A stretch of DNA of 22,500 bases from Prorocentrum cordatum (GCA_963575745.1 CAUYUJ010022510.1:27501-50000), one strand, 5' to 3'. Positions 1 to 10,136 are shown, counted from the first letter of the stretch. Notes: a model not told the origin generated them from the sequence alone. Numbers and translations are program-made.

Positions 1-1895
1 TGCCCCAGCGCTGCACCAGAGCGGCGTCCTTGAATGCCGCGTGCAATGCCGACGCTCCTCCGATCCTCAGGCTGCGCGACCCCAGGTCGTTCGGGTCCAT
101 GCCCTCCGCCACCGCCGACTGCATCACCACGCGCTGGACGTCAGCGCGCGTCGCCAAGCGCATGTCGTCGAGAGCAAACAGGGGGTCGTACATCTGCGCG
201 CCCGAGAACCTCTCGTTGGCCCAACCAGCATAGATCTCGAGCGCCTCCACCACGCAAATGTGCTCAGCTCGATCTGCATTCTCCGTGACCACGATACGGA
301 AGTGGTTGCGCCACTCGCCCCTGTTGTACTGATCGGTCTTGCTGGCCCGGATCTTGATGACGACCTCGTTCGCCTCGCCCCACGCGCGGGTCGGCTCGCC
401 GCTCGCCTTGGGGGTGACGTCAGCTCCCCGAAGGCCTTTGTTGCCCATGTAGCCGTTCTGATCGTTCGAGACGTACTCGCTGGCTCTCAGAAGGAAGACG
501 TAGCCCGTAGCCACCGCGGCCCACAGAGCTGCGCCCTCTCTCGACCTCTCTGGCTGCAGCTTCCGCCTGATCCACCTCGTCAAGCGGGGAGTGACTGGCT
601 TCTTGCGCTTGGTGCCGCCATCCCTTCTTCTGAGCCCGTCGATCGCCATCCAGAGCCTACCAGCGCCTTCCGTGATGTCGCCCATGCCGAGCGCGAGGTG
701 CTGGGCTCGGACCGAGCTCAGGCACTGCTTGATGGTGCCCGCCTTCTTGCAGCCTCGGCGCGCCAAGTGGATGACGAACTCCAGCAGCAGCTCCTCCTCA
801 TTCCTCCTGCTCTCTGGCGTGATCTCGCGAAGCGGACTGATTCCCCTCGTGCGGCAGAAAAGAGTCCACCACCTCCAGCCAGTGCTGTACGACTTGATCG
901 TGGAGCTAGCCAGCTTGTCGAGAATGAGCTCAAGCTTGGCCTTCTCCCAGTCCTCGCGCGTCTTGAGGTCCGTCAGAGTGAGGTCGTCCGGGCGGGCACT
1001 CGCTCGGACTGCCTCTGGTGCAAGGAGGTTGGGCGGCTTGTTCTCGTACGTGCCGCGGACCTTCTTGCTGCCTTTCTTGCCCTTATGCGAGGTGGCCCCC
1101 GATCTGCGGTCATGCCCCTCGCCTGCACACATGGTTGCCAGGGCCCAGTCGAGCCACCCACCTCTCTGCTCGGGGTAGCTCCACCACCTCACCAGCGCCT
1201 CGAGCTCCTGTTCAGCTTGCGCCTGCTCAAGGCACCCGCTCCTGCGGTCGTCTCCTCCACCGCTATCGCGCCTGCGATCCCCACCCCGATCGCGACGGCG
1301 GCCTGAGCCATGTATGGCATCCCGTGCCATGGCCTCGAGATGGGTGCGAACACCCCTCTCGCCCGGGCCTGCGCTGCCAGAGCTCCGCCTGTCCGCCAGG
1401 TAGCGCGCCACCGCGCGCGGGTTGATCTCTACGTCCTCGCCGGGCAGCGGCGCGTAGGCCGGGCGCTCCTCCGCCTCGGCCTGCCGCGATGTGTGGAGCG
1501 GCGGGGAGCTCGGCGCCGATGGCCCAGGCGATGGAGAACGCTCAGACCTAGGCGGCCCCCGGCTGAGGCCCTCCCGTGGCGTCCCTGGCCTCTGCCACGC
1601 CTCGTTCCTCCTGGCCATCTCCGCCGCGTCGTCCTCATCGCGCCTGATCTGAATGGCCCAGGCCCTCAGCGCCGCCATCCTGGCCTCGCTGCCCGTGCCC
1701 GCGTCGGCCTCCCCCGACTCCGCCTGCAGCTCCGTGTCGACAGAGCTCGCAGCATCATCCTCGCCTCCATCGTCCTCTGGGGTGGCACTGCGCCTGGGCG
1801 GGCTGCGTGAGACTGTCCTCTCTCTGGGTGACGGCATCGGCATGGGCTCCCTGACGCGGGCACGCGGCACGCCAATGCTCCGCGTAGGCCGGGGG
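1..1895 (-). CDS. Tyrosine recombinase (integrase) domain, C-terminal part, truncated by the window edge
   Basis: This minus-strand frame is open from the G run at 1891-1899 to the left edge. The first ~200 residues are a Ser/Arg/Glu-rich linker. About 1210-950 is a Trp-rich stretch followed by a Lys-rich linker. About 950-550 fits the helical core-binding domain (STIKSYSTGWRWW, then TIKQCLSSVRAQHLALGMG). The catalytic domain follows: Arg box FLLRASEY (Arg codon 485-487), beta-hairpin lysine in ASKTDQYN (Lys codon 338-340), then RSLRIGGASALH (second Arg codon 65-67) and VQRWG at the edge. This order (R, K, HxxR-like, H/W) is diagnostic of the family. The His of HxxR is replaced by Arg (codon 74-76). 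The nucleophilic Tyr would lie a few tens of residues beyond position 1, so activity cannot be judged. Confidence 0.85.
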
Positions 1896-3047
1896 GGGGA
1901 CTGAGCTAGCCCTCCTTGCCGGGCTCGCTGGGCGTCTCCTTTCCTCCGACGACCTAGACCGCTCCTGACCCTCGGGCGTGGCGGCCCCGCCGTGTCTCTC
2001 CTCAAGCACCTGCGGGCGCAACTCCTGAGCCCGTGCTAGGGCGTGCGCCGCATGATCCAAAAGGCGGCGGTACTCCTGGTTCGCCGCGCTCTTCCCGATG
2101 GTGCGCCTACCCTCCACGCGCTCCGCCAGCTCCTTGTACCTGCGGCCTGCAGCTTCGGGGTCGACCCCTCGGCCACCCCCGCCGCACGTCTCCTGCCTTG
2201 ACGACGAAGCTGCAGCCGTCTTAGAGCCCTCATCCTCAGACTTCACTTCCTCCTTCACCTTGGCTGGCAGCATCCTCGCAACGAGCTTGATACGCGGCTC
2301 GTCCTTGCGGGCCTCCGCCTCCGCGTCCCTTTTCCTCCTCCTCAGCTCACGTGGCGAGGAAGGTGGGCACTCGGGTGACGGCTCCTCCTCCTCCTCGACA
2401 GCATCGTGTGGCGCCGCCAACACCCTCGCCCGACCCTCCACCGCCGCGTCGTCCAGCGCAGGTTTCTGTTTCTTCTTCTTCTTCTTCTTGCGGCTTCCGC
2501 CGCCTCCTCCACCTCCTTCTCCTGGTTGCTCCTCTCCCTCGCGGCCGTGGGGCGCCTTCTCGCAGTACTTGTAGTGCGTGGCGCCTCCTGCGGCCCAGTC
2601 CTGCTCGTGGCGGCGGCCCCCGCACTTGTCGCAGCAGTAGCCCGGCTTCCATCGCCTCCCAGGGGCGCTGTGCCCCAGGTAAGGGCACCCCGGGTTGAGG
2701 CACGGGGCCAGATCCCTGACCGGCCCCCCTTCCTGGGCTGGAGCCTGGGCGGGCCCCGCTCCCACCGCGTCGGCCGCACCTGCGCCGCCCGGGGTAGTGG
2801 CCTCTCGGCCCTGTGGGGTCCATCCTCCCCACCTCTCGTCGTCGGAGACAGCCCCGGCGCGCCTGTCCGGCCCGCTCGGAGGGATCGGATCGCCAAGCTG
2901 GGCATCGCTGGGCAACGACCTGCGCGGCAGCGGCGCCGCTCGAGCCGCTGCCATAACCGCCCTCTCTGCCTCAGCTGCCCTCTGCGCCGCCAGAGTCCGA
3001 TCCCGCGCAATAGAGATGGGGTAAACCCTATGACACATCGGGCAACC
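1896..3047 (-). CDS. Cys/His-cluster and basic/acidic linker segment of the recombinase protein
   Basis: The segment opens with GCPMCHRVYPISIARD at about 3045-3000, a CxxC motif that only makes sense in this frame. It continues through an Ala/Arg-rich helix to a cysteine-rich module at about 2705-2560: C-x4-C-x4-H, later CCDKC, then HYKYC. This spacing suggests a zinc-binding fold, but I cannot name the family. A Gly run and a Lys run (KKKKKKK) follow, then acidic and basic helical sequence, probably coiled or disordered, up to the G run at 1891-1899 where the frame must slip by one to enter the recombinase. The module may bind nucleic acid or protein; that is inference. An apparent extension of this frame to 1755 past the G run is low-quality sequence and was not used. 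Confidence 0.55.
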
Positions 3048-4006
3048 CACATCTCGAAGGTCAGCCCCGAGCCCATCGCCTCCACGTCCGTGCGTGGGTC
3101 GTCGCTCTTGCCGTTCTTCGTCGGGCCGATGAAGCGGGCGGGGAAGCTGTAGTACGCGTCCCACTCCGACCCCTCTGGCGCCAGAGGGTCACGAACGTGG
3201 ATGAGCCAGACCGCGTCCGCCTCGGCCTTGGCTGGGCTGCCCTTGCGGCTGGCGGCCGCCGGCGCGCGACGAGCCGCACTTTCCTCACTCCTCCTCTCTG
3301 GCCTCGCGCCTCCTGGGCGCTGGTCGCCGCCCTCGCCATCTCGATGGGGAGTCGCGGACCGGCTCCGCCAGCCCACCGCGCGATCAGCCGCGTGAGCTGC
3401 GCGCAGCGGGAAGCCGTCCTTCTCGATCACATGGGCGCGGTGACACTGTGAGCGCGCGCACTTCCGCCGAGCTGCCTGGCTCTCGTAGGCACCCGCGTGA
3501 TGCACGCACACGCGGAATGTCCAAGTGCCGGCCTCCTCCTGCAGGTCGCGAGTGTCCGAGATAGCAGCATCCTCCACCAGGAGAAAGACTGGACTCTGCC
3601 TGGCAGTGTCCCTGCAGCACTGAGCGCTCAAGACCTGCGTGCTGCCCTCGGCGAGGTAGGCCACTTGGTCGGCCTGGCAGACGTCAACGCTGGGCTCCGA
3701 CTCTGTCTCCGAGTTGGGGTCCATCTCCTCCGCCTTGCTGGCGGGGCGCCCCGGCTTGGGGTGTCTCATCCTCTTGCGGGCACAGCGCCTGAGAAAACGC
3801 CCCATGGCCTTCCCTGCGCCTCGACCCGCCCAAGCACAGCAATGCCTCCCGCCTGCGCGGGCCCGGCCTGCGGGGGAGAGCTTGGCCAGGTCCGCCACAT
3901 TGATCGGGGAGCTGTGGGGCGCGACGCACGACGAGCAAACATGCACCATCGCCTTGTCCCCAAGGGGAAGCGTACACGGAGTAGTGGCGCACAGGTGGAC
4001 CATCCC
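3047..4006 (-). CDS. Middle segment of the recombinase protein, Cys-rich, unknown function
   Basis: This reading frame becomes sensible just after the C run at 4004-4006. It shows VHVCSSCVAPHS, a basic patch, an acidic stretch (about 3725-3690), and several Cys/His pairs including CARSQCHRAH (about 3455-3425). It ends with WDAYYSFPARFIGPTKNGK and GSGLTFEM just before the next frameshift at 3046-3048. The paired CxxC and C/H spacings suggest one or more zinc-binding folds, but I do not recognise a named family. Continuity with both neighbours is inferred from the protein character on either side, not from an intact frame. Confidence 0.5.
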
Positions 4007-5289
4007 GATACGTCGTCGTCACGAGTAGCCTCCAGGTCCGCCTTCAAACGCCGATGCGAACTCCCTTTCACGTCCCGGAACTTGTAGACATACCCGTGGC
4101 GAGTGAGCCGGCCGCCCTTAAGTGGACCCTGCTCGAGTCTAGCCACGGAGCCTCCCGAACGGACGATGAGGTCGTTGGGCATCATCTTCTCTGCCCCTCC
4201 TCCTCGGCCTCGGACCTCGGTCTTGATGTAGTCATCGCCAATCTCGAGGGCCTCGGCACTGCCATACCAGGTGAGCGCTGCGGCTGTGTTGCCGTCCAGC
4301 GCCAGCTTCACGTCGTGCCCCGACGTGCTGCCTTGCGCAAAGCCCCTCATCGTGGAGAGCAGCAGGGTCAAGTATCTCCATGCCGTGCCCACGAACCAGA
4401 ACACAACGCCCACGGTGGACCCCAACCCGGCGCCGAGCACGACCACCACCATGGCTATAGCAGCCCACTGCAGCTTGGCCCAGTAGGCGCCGAGCATGTA
4501 GCGGCCCATGGAATCCACAAGACCCATGATGAAGGCGATGAGCTGGAGGGGAGCGCCCAAAGCGTAGCCCGTCCTCTCTACCAGCCACTTCAGCGCCGCC
4601 TCGACTCCCGCGCTGACTCTCTCCCTGGAGAAGAGTGGTAGCCTCGGCTCAATGAGCATCCTGAGGCGGCGATGCCTTGTCGTCCGCGGTAGCGTTGACG
4701 ACGCCACCAGACCCCGGCGGGGGCGGGGGAGGGCTCTCCTCTGCGGTGAGCACCTGGCCCCCCCGCCTGACCTCATCCCGAGTCGGAGCCCGCCTCCTGG
4801 GCGTCTCCGTCTCCTCCTCCGCCAAGAGCTCCTCGAAGGGGGCCCCGGCCTCGCCTCCGCTGGGAGGTCGTCGGCGTAGTAGTAGCCGTCGTAGTAGCGG
4901 TGGTACTCCTGGTCTCCTCCGCTGCTGTCAGCAGAGCGCTCGTCCAGACCGGCCATGGCCGGCGGCGGGTCCGTGACCATGGGCTCGATCGGCGCAGGGG
5001 GCGCCGCTGCTGGAGGTGGCCTGACTGGCGCCCCCGCCGCTGGCAGCTCGTCGCTGTCCGTGGCACTGCAGTCAGCTCCGTGCGCATCTCCCGGCGAAGC
5101 CTGCTGCTCGTCTTGGGCGCCCTCCTCGCCAGGGTGTGCCCGTTCATGGCCGCCCTCCTCGGGGCTCGCCATGGTGGCCGTCGCGCGCGCGGTTGCATGC
5201 CAGCTCACGCCGAAAGACGAATCCAGCCAGGTGACCAGCGCCCCGACGGCAAGCGCGAGCGTGCACTCGATACTGTGGAGCGCCCTCAT
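4007..5289 (-). CDS. N-terminal segment of the recombinase protein with hydrophobic segments
   Basis: The first ATG in this frame is at 5287-5289; the frame is open further upstream, but without a convincing start. Near the N-terminus a hydrophobic stretch (TLALAVGALVTWL) could be a signal anchor. A long acidic, Pro/Ala-rich and Tyr-rich low-complexity region follows (about 5170-4860), then an Arg/Gly region. A second, stronger hydrophobic segment with AIAMVVVVLGAG and VGVVFWFVG lies at about 4465-4385. After it comes a compact, charged domain ending in HGYVYKFRDVKG and LKADLEATRDDD just before the frameshift at 4004-4006. Hydrophobic segments are unexpected for a DNA recombinase; an N-terminal membrane or capsid-like role is only a guess. 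Confidence 0.5.
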
Positions 5290-6980
5290 GTCTCCCCGCC
5301 GCTGCGCCGGATCGGGCGCGCCGACTAGGGTGGAACTGAAGGCCTCACTCTGCCGCGGGCCGCGGGGCCCCCCTCCGGAGCCCCCGCCCGCACTGGAGGG
5401 GGGACCTGGCCCAGCCACTACCCAGCACCCCTCAGAGTGCCCGTGCTATGGCCCCGCCCGCCCACCCCAAAAACATCGGCGGTTCCGCAGGAGCCTTGAG
5501 CAAACAGCGGCGGAGGAGGACAACGGGAGAGGAGGCTACGAGACGGGAGGGAACCCACTGTTCTCACGAACGATCACTTCGAAGATCTGGCCTCTCTTGC
5601 CTGGCAAACGAACTTCGCAGAGTCATGAAGCCAAAGCCCACGTCCAGCAGCGCCCTGGACCCCCAGTCCCAGGAGAGGTCCCAGGTTTGCAATAATCCAC
5701 CCCAGACACGTCGCACTTGGGCCACAGACGAAGGAAAGGACCCTGGCGGCCAGCCTGGCCGCAGCACGCGAAATCCGAACACAGCAGTCGATCCCTTCTC
5801 TGGCCTCGGGGTTCGGCTCTGAGCGTTGACGCGCTCTCTCCCGGCAGCCCGATAGGCCACTGCCCATGCAACAGCAGGCCCCTTCGGGTGAGCGTTGCCC
5901 CCCCTGTCGATCCGCCCGCGAGCGGCCGCCTCCGAACCGCCCCTCGCATGCCCCCGCTGGGGCCGCGAGGCGCCACCGACGGGGCCGAGCCGGCGCAGGG
6001 CCCCACGACCCGAGGCCCGGGCGGAAGGAGCCTCGGAGCCACGGGGACGACGCTGGCACGGTCTGCCAAGAGGAGAGAGAGCCACGCACATACGCAGGTT
6101 CTGGCCAGGCCCCACCCAGAGCCCAGGATCGGTGCATGCGCCCTCTCACCTTGGCCAGGAGGGCATCTGCAGCACCGATCCTGGGTCGAGGCTCGAGGAT
6201 GGGCGCTGTCGGGATCGGTGCATGCGCATGGTTCTCTTCGCCCGATCTGAGACGAAGCGGCCCCCCCCCCGCCCAGACCTCTACCGGCAGCAGCGAGGGC
6301 GCTGCGTTCGCTGGCCCGCGGGCGCTGGGGCACGCGGGCCCCCGGAGGGGGGCCGCGCACGCGGGCCGGGAGCTCCCGCTTCCGGGAACCCTCTGCCGCC
6401 CCCCATCCACGACTCGCCGAGTTGTTGAACAGCACTCCTCAAGCAGCTGCCACCCAAAAGAGACCGTCTCCCAGGAGGGGAAAAGACATGCAGACACAAT
6501 TCATCGTCGATTCCATGGAAAATATGGGAAAATATTGGCAGTGGGGGGAAGACAGAAACCCAGAAAACCGTCTCCCGCGAAGCCCCTCAGCCCCAGACAG
6601 CCCAAGGCCTCGCTGACAACGCCCGAACCTCTGAGGCCCCCGAAGGCCACAACTGCGCCCCGTCCCGGGCCAGAGGCTTCGGAGCGAACTCGCAAGGGCG
6701 AGGAAGCACGCCTAATTTTGAGGTGCGCGATGGGATCGGGCGAGTTCTGATGGAGGGCCTCCAGAGCCGCCTGGACGAGGTCCTCCTTGACCTCCCGAGG
6801 CCCCTCATCCCCAGTGGCGCTGCAGGCCCACAACCTGCGAAGGAGGATGCCTGGGCGCAGGCTTCACTTGGCACAGAGACGCGAGATCTGATGCCCCTTG
6901 GCCAGCGCCCCGACCTGTGCCCAGACCGTGCTGTAGCACAGAGATCGGACGCGCCCCTTTTCAAAGTGGCCGAACTGGAA
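5290..6980. other. GC-rich stretch with no supported gene
   Basis: Overlapping open frames exist on both strands, as expected at this GC content, but none has convincing amino-acid composition or a recognisable motif. It may be the 5' untranslated and promoter region of the minus-strand recombinase gene. A local AT-rich patch at about 6495-6545 stands out from the surrounding GC-rich DNA. The only structured feature I see is the repeat cluster at 6122-6227. Confidence 0.4.
6122..6227. repeat. Inverted and direct repeat cluster
   Basis: A 14-bp arm at 6122-6135 (cccaggatcggtgc) is perfectly complementary to 6172-6185, with a 36-bp loop. A 16-bp word at 6126-6141 (ggatcggtgcatgcgc) recurs exactly at 6212-6227, 86 bp downstream, so the central arm can pair with either flanking copy. 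This could be a recombinase site, a hairpin or a remnant of a small element. Function is unknown. Confidence 0.6.
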
Positions 6981-7048
6981 GGATCAGGGCGACTGCCGGA
7001 TCACACCGGAGCACAGCCTGGGGGCCCCATCCCCTTCAAGGGAGTCCG

Positions 7049-7515
7049 CTAAGCTCGCGGCGCCTCCTCCTGGCTCCCCAGAAGGAAGATGCCGGGGGGG
7101 GGCGCTGCGATGTTGGCGTCGGACCCTCCAGCTCCAGCGCCGCGTTCTGACCCGGCGGAGGTTGCGGCTGGTCCGGCAAGAGGCGCGGGCGAGGCGCGCC
7201 GACCTGCGTCGGCGAGAGCAGCGGGCGGGGCCACGCCCAGAGAGAGGTCGCAGTCCAGGGGCCTCTGGAAAGCCTGCCTCTCCAGAGTCTTCAGAACTGC
7301 CCCGTGAAAAAGCTTCCTGCGCAAAGTCGGCGCCAACGCAGCGCACGAGACCTGGTTCCTAGAAGCGTCCACGAGGCACGCGCAGGCGGACGTGCTCCAC
7401 CCGAGACGCTCGAGCGACATGAGCAGCGCAGGCACGGGCCCCGATACAATCCTCCATGTGAGCCGGTGCTCTCCAGCTGCGAAGTAGCCGCGTGCATGAG
7501 TCTGCTCCCATGGCT
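7049..7515 (-). pseudogene. Reverse transcriptase fingers/palm remnant
   Basis: The frame encodes PLAEPWEQTHARGYFAAGEH followed by ACACLVDASRNQVSC. This resembles the LINE RT region where a W-x2-x-H-x-R-x-YFAAG segment precedes the palm motif A with its catalytic Asp in an L-V-D-x-x-K context. The resemblance is partial, the expected aromatic residue after the Asp is missing, and the downstream half (about 7300-7050) is Arg/Ala-rich shadow-like sequence. I treat it as a relic continuing the element whose start motif lies at 7549-7706. Confidence 0.4.
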
Positions 7516-7548
7516 CAGCTAGGGGACGCTGGCCTCCTCTCCACAAGC

Positions 7549-7706
7549 GTCACAAGGGGAACATCCCAATGGGACGGTAAGCCATTCTCGGGTTACTCAA
7601 CATAGCAACGATTACAGCTCTTGGCTCAGATGGATGTATAGGGGTAGCCTTACCCAGAACGAAGATCTGAATGAGAAGCTGCAAGCTCTCGTCGATCATG
7701 AACTGG
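7549..7706 (-). pseudogene. Reverse transcriptase N-terminal motif relic
   Basis: One minus-strand frame reads continuously through DESLQLLIQIFVLG and RAVIVAMLSNPR to YRPIGMFPL and then a TGA at 7548-7550. The string resembles the entry to LINE reverse transcriptase, where a lysine/proline loop precedes an R-P-I-G/S-L-F-P motif in fingers region 1. The lysine-rich loop is degenerate here (SNPRMA). The RT presumably continued in another frame into 7515-7050. Confidence 0.55.
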
Positions 7707-8689
7707 TAATGCCTTCGATGGAACCCGTTGTATGAGACCTCGATAGACCGCGCTCCTTGCGGGGCATGTCCTGCTGATTGTCTTTAAGGCCCTCGCAACT
7801 CAGGGGAGGAAGAAATTCAGCACAATGGACCGCCAACTTGGGATACGGCTGCCTGACCTTCCAGAGGCCTGAGAATCGAGAAACTCCCAAATCGAGCAAA
7901 CCCTGAAGGTCTGGAACCGCCAAACATTCTTCAGTCAAAACAGTGGTCGCCTTCCAAGAACAAGGGTCTTTGTTTGAGTGCGGTGTGAAAATGTCGGGCC
8001 CCCTGGTTCAGCACTTCTGTGAACCAACGTGTCAACCCTGCTTGGTCACGATGCACGAGGACAGGATGTCCTTCCGCTGATCGTAAAGAAAACCGAGCGA
8101 GGTGCAGTAGTCAAAGTCCTTGACCCTGTGCCACTCGCTGAGCAGAGAGCTGACGGTCTAGGTGGCCCCCATCGGCCCCCATGTGGTCCTCAATCCAGGT
8201 AGAAGACTCCTGCGCGTGCCAGCAACCAGACTGGCCATCACAACCTCGGCCGCCGAAACTTCCCCTTGCAGATCTTGTTGTCCAAGGGGGCACAAACGCT
8301 GAGCCGACTTCAAAACCACTTGAGAGCGTGCACGGCAAGGTCCTTGATATCTCGGTAATCGAAATGTATGGTCGACTTCCAGGTGTCATCTGGACCCTGT
8401 CCTCTCCCACCCAAGTAAGGAAGGCGCAAGGCCCGCCCCGTAGAAACCTTTCAGATCAATCCCCGACTTGTTGACCCACTGCCTGCAGACCAAAGAAACT
8501 GGCATCCCTATTCTGCATGCCTCCTCCGCCTTGACAACGGTTTCACACCTCCTGGAAGCAAGTCGGGCCCCTTCGAGAAGTCGGGGGGGGCGATGCATAG
8601 GCCTGGGGTCTGGGATGACAGGCAGCGGGGGGTCCGAAATCCAATCGCCTACAATCTTGATAGCGCCGCGTGAATATGAGCTGACACTG

Positions 8690-8960
8690 CGCAGCGAGGG
8701 CTGACACGGTTTTTCTCTGTGAGGCCGACGTGATTGACCCCCTTCTGCCAGCCAAGCAGAACACCCGACACCACATAGCACCGCCCCTGGGCTCCGAAAC
8801 ACGGTGGGGCTTCGGCACAGGTATCTTCACCTTCGGCTTGATCAACCAACGCCAGTTGAAATCGCCTCCAACAATGAGCGAGCTCCCCTCGACAACCACT
8901 GAGGTCCCACTGGCCCCCAAGAGGTCCAGCCGACGATCGGTGACTCCATTCAGCGTCGAA
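8690..8960 (-). pseudogene. APE-like endonuclease domain relic
   Basis: The minus strand encodes SSLIVGGDFNWR, with the GDFN motif at 8855-8866. This is the metal- and substrate-binding Asp/Asn signature of exonuclease-endonuclease-phosphatase domains that nick target DNA for LINE insertion. The preceding residues (TDRRLDLLGASGTSVVV) fit the helix before that motif. After it, the sensible frame shifts: APPCFGAQGRCYVVSG resembles the late endonuclease region around the conserved Tyr. At least one frameshift therefore lies between 8855 and about 8800. The domain is partial and cannot be functional. Confidence 0.6.
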
Positions 8961-9366
8961 GCCGTGGCACGAGGTGAGCGCCACGGGCGTTCCTCCCGAA
9001 AAATGTGCCGTGGCTCCCACGGCTCTGGCGGGTAGATGCTACTCCCGCTCCAGCGCCTGGCCAAAATCTTGCCGTCGCTCGGACGTCCATTCCCTGTTTT
9101 TTTTTCCGGTGTCGTGCGCGTTTTCTTCGCCAAATGATCAAGGATGCTCCTCGATGGCCCTCGCAGAAGGAAAAATGCACACGTCCGAGCGATGCCAAGA
9201 AATAGCCTCACCTCCCGACGTGCCCCCCGCAGGCGTTCGATCGGCGGCCTCCCGGGCAGATTTATCCAGCCCTGGCTTGGGCAAGACGAGTCGGCCCGAC
9301 CAAGGCCGTCAGGATCCTGGAGAGAAAAGAAAGGGATGCGGGTGGAGAGTGGTGGAACGAGGAAGG

Positions 9367-9473
9367 CTCCTCCTCCTCCTCCTCCTTTTCCTCTTTCTCC
9401 TCCTCCTCCTCCTCCTCCTCCTCCTCCTCCCCCTCCTCCTCCTCCTCCTCCTCCTCCTCCTCCTCCTCCTCCT
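9367..9473 (+). repeat. (TCC)n microsatellite
   Basis: Nearly pure TCC/CTC trinucleotide repeat over about 105 bp with a few interruptions. It forms a homopyrimidine tract on the plus strand. Apparent poly-Pro, poly-Leu or poly-Glu proteins here are translation artefacts of the repeat. Confidence 0.95.
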
Positions 9474-9477
9474 CAGT

Positions 9478-9837
9478 AAGATGCAGGATGGAGAGGGTCG
9501 GAGGATGGAGGAAGGGGGAACGAGGGCTAAGAGGGGACGAAGGACGAACAAGCGGGCGCCAGGAGAGGGCGAATGAGCAGGAAGAAAGAGAGGACGAAGG
9601 AGCGGGAGGACCGAGCGACTGTGCAGGCGGGGAAGGTGCGGTGGGCAGGGAGGCCGAGGGATGAGGGATGACAGAGAAGAGAGCAGGGACGAATGAGAGG
9701 AGGCGAAACAGGGAAGGAAGGATGAGGAATGGAAGCGAATCCAGAGGGGGAGCAAAGAAGACAGGAGATGGGAAGAGGAGCGAGGAGGGAGGGAAGGCGG
9801 GATGAGAGAAACGCGCGCCTCGTTGATGAATAGTGGG
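9478..9837 (+). repeat. Degenerate purine-rich (GGA/GAA) tract
   Basis: About 360 bp in which the plus strand is strongly enriched in G and A, dominated by gagg, ggaag and gacgaagg words. It directly follows a pyrimidine tract, so strand composition flips at about 9475. No reading frame here has believable composition. Confidence 0.8.
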
Positions 9838-9904
9838 TGACTTCTGGTCCTCCTTCTCCTCTGCTCCGCCCGTCTCCTCCTGAGGAAGATGTATGACAGA
9901 CGAG

Positions 9905-9940
9905 CAGGAGGAGGAGGAGGAGGAGGAGGAGGAGGAGGAG
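9905..9940 (+). repeat. (GGA)n microsatellite
   Basis: About twelve uninterrupted GGA units. It is complementary to the TCC runs at 9367-9473 and 10158-10192, so long-range hairpins are possible. A wider purine-rich context extends to about 10135. Confidence 0.95.
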
Positions 9941-10136
9941 GACTGGAGGATCATTGGAGGAGAAGGAGGGCAAAGCGGAAGCAGGGAGGACATGGGGGAG
10001 GGACGGGAGAAGATTCCAGCAGGAGGGGGAGGAGGAGCAGGAGGGCGAGGAGGGCGTTGGAGAGGGGCGGAGGGTGCAGAGGACGGGGTAAACTAGGAAA
10101 GAAAGTGGAGGGAGAGAAGGAGGACGCTCAACACGC

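Larger units (their letters stand above)
1..5289 (-). mobile_element. Coding part of a tyrosine-recombinase mobile element, cut by the window edge
   Basis: Four consecutive minus-strand open segments join into one logical protein of roughly 1,760 residues, read from about 5289 down to the left edge. Each junction needs a single-base change inside a G/C run (4004-4006, 3046-3048, 1891-1899), and the sensible protein sequence abuts on both sides, so introns are not needed. The C-terminal segment is a tyrosine recombinase. Enzymes of this class move Crypton, DIRS-like and related eukaryotic elements by cutting and rejoining DNA through a covalent tyrosine intermediate. I see no reverse transcriptase upstream in the same unit, which argues against a standard DIRS layout, although an RT could lie beyond the left edge. 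Element ends and terminal repeats were not found. It could also be a domesticated recombinase gene. Confidence 0.6.
7049..9020 (-). mobile_element. Decayed LINE-type retroelement relic (endonuclease plus start of RT)
   Basis: Recognisable retroelement protein pieces occur in the correct 5'-to-3' order on the minus strand but in different frames. They are an endonuclease segment around 8960-8700, a linker at about 8650-7710, an RT entry motif at 7706-7551 and an RT finger/palm remnant at 7515-7050. Multiple frameshifts and stops show it is inactive. No poly(A) tail, target-site duplication or 5' end could be defined. It is probably a different family from the LINEs at 14.8-22 kb, judging from its RPIGMFP-type motif. 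Confidence 0.6.

Noticed and set aside
41-1306. 421-codon plus-strand open frame
   Set aside because: It is the exact antisense, in register, of the minus-strand tyrosine recombinase. The recombinase motifs on the other strand are unambiguous and the plus-strand product has no recognisable motif.
5574-6750. Several overlapping 180-300-codon frames on both strands
   Set aside because: All are Arg/Pro/Gly/Ala-rich with no motif. Such frames are expected by chance at this GC content, and none is favoured over the others.
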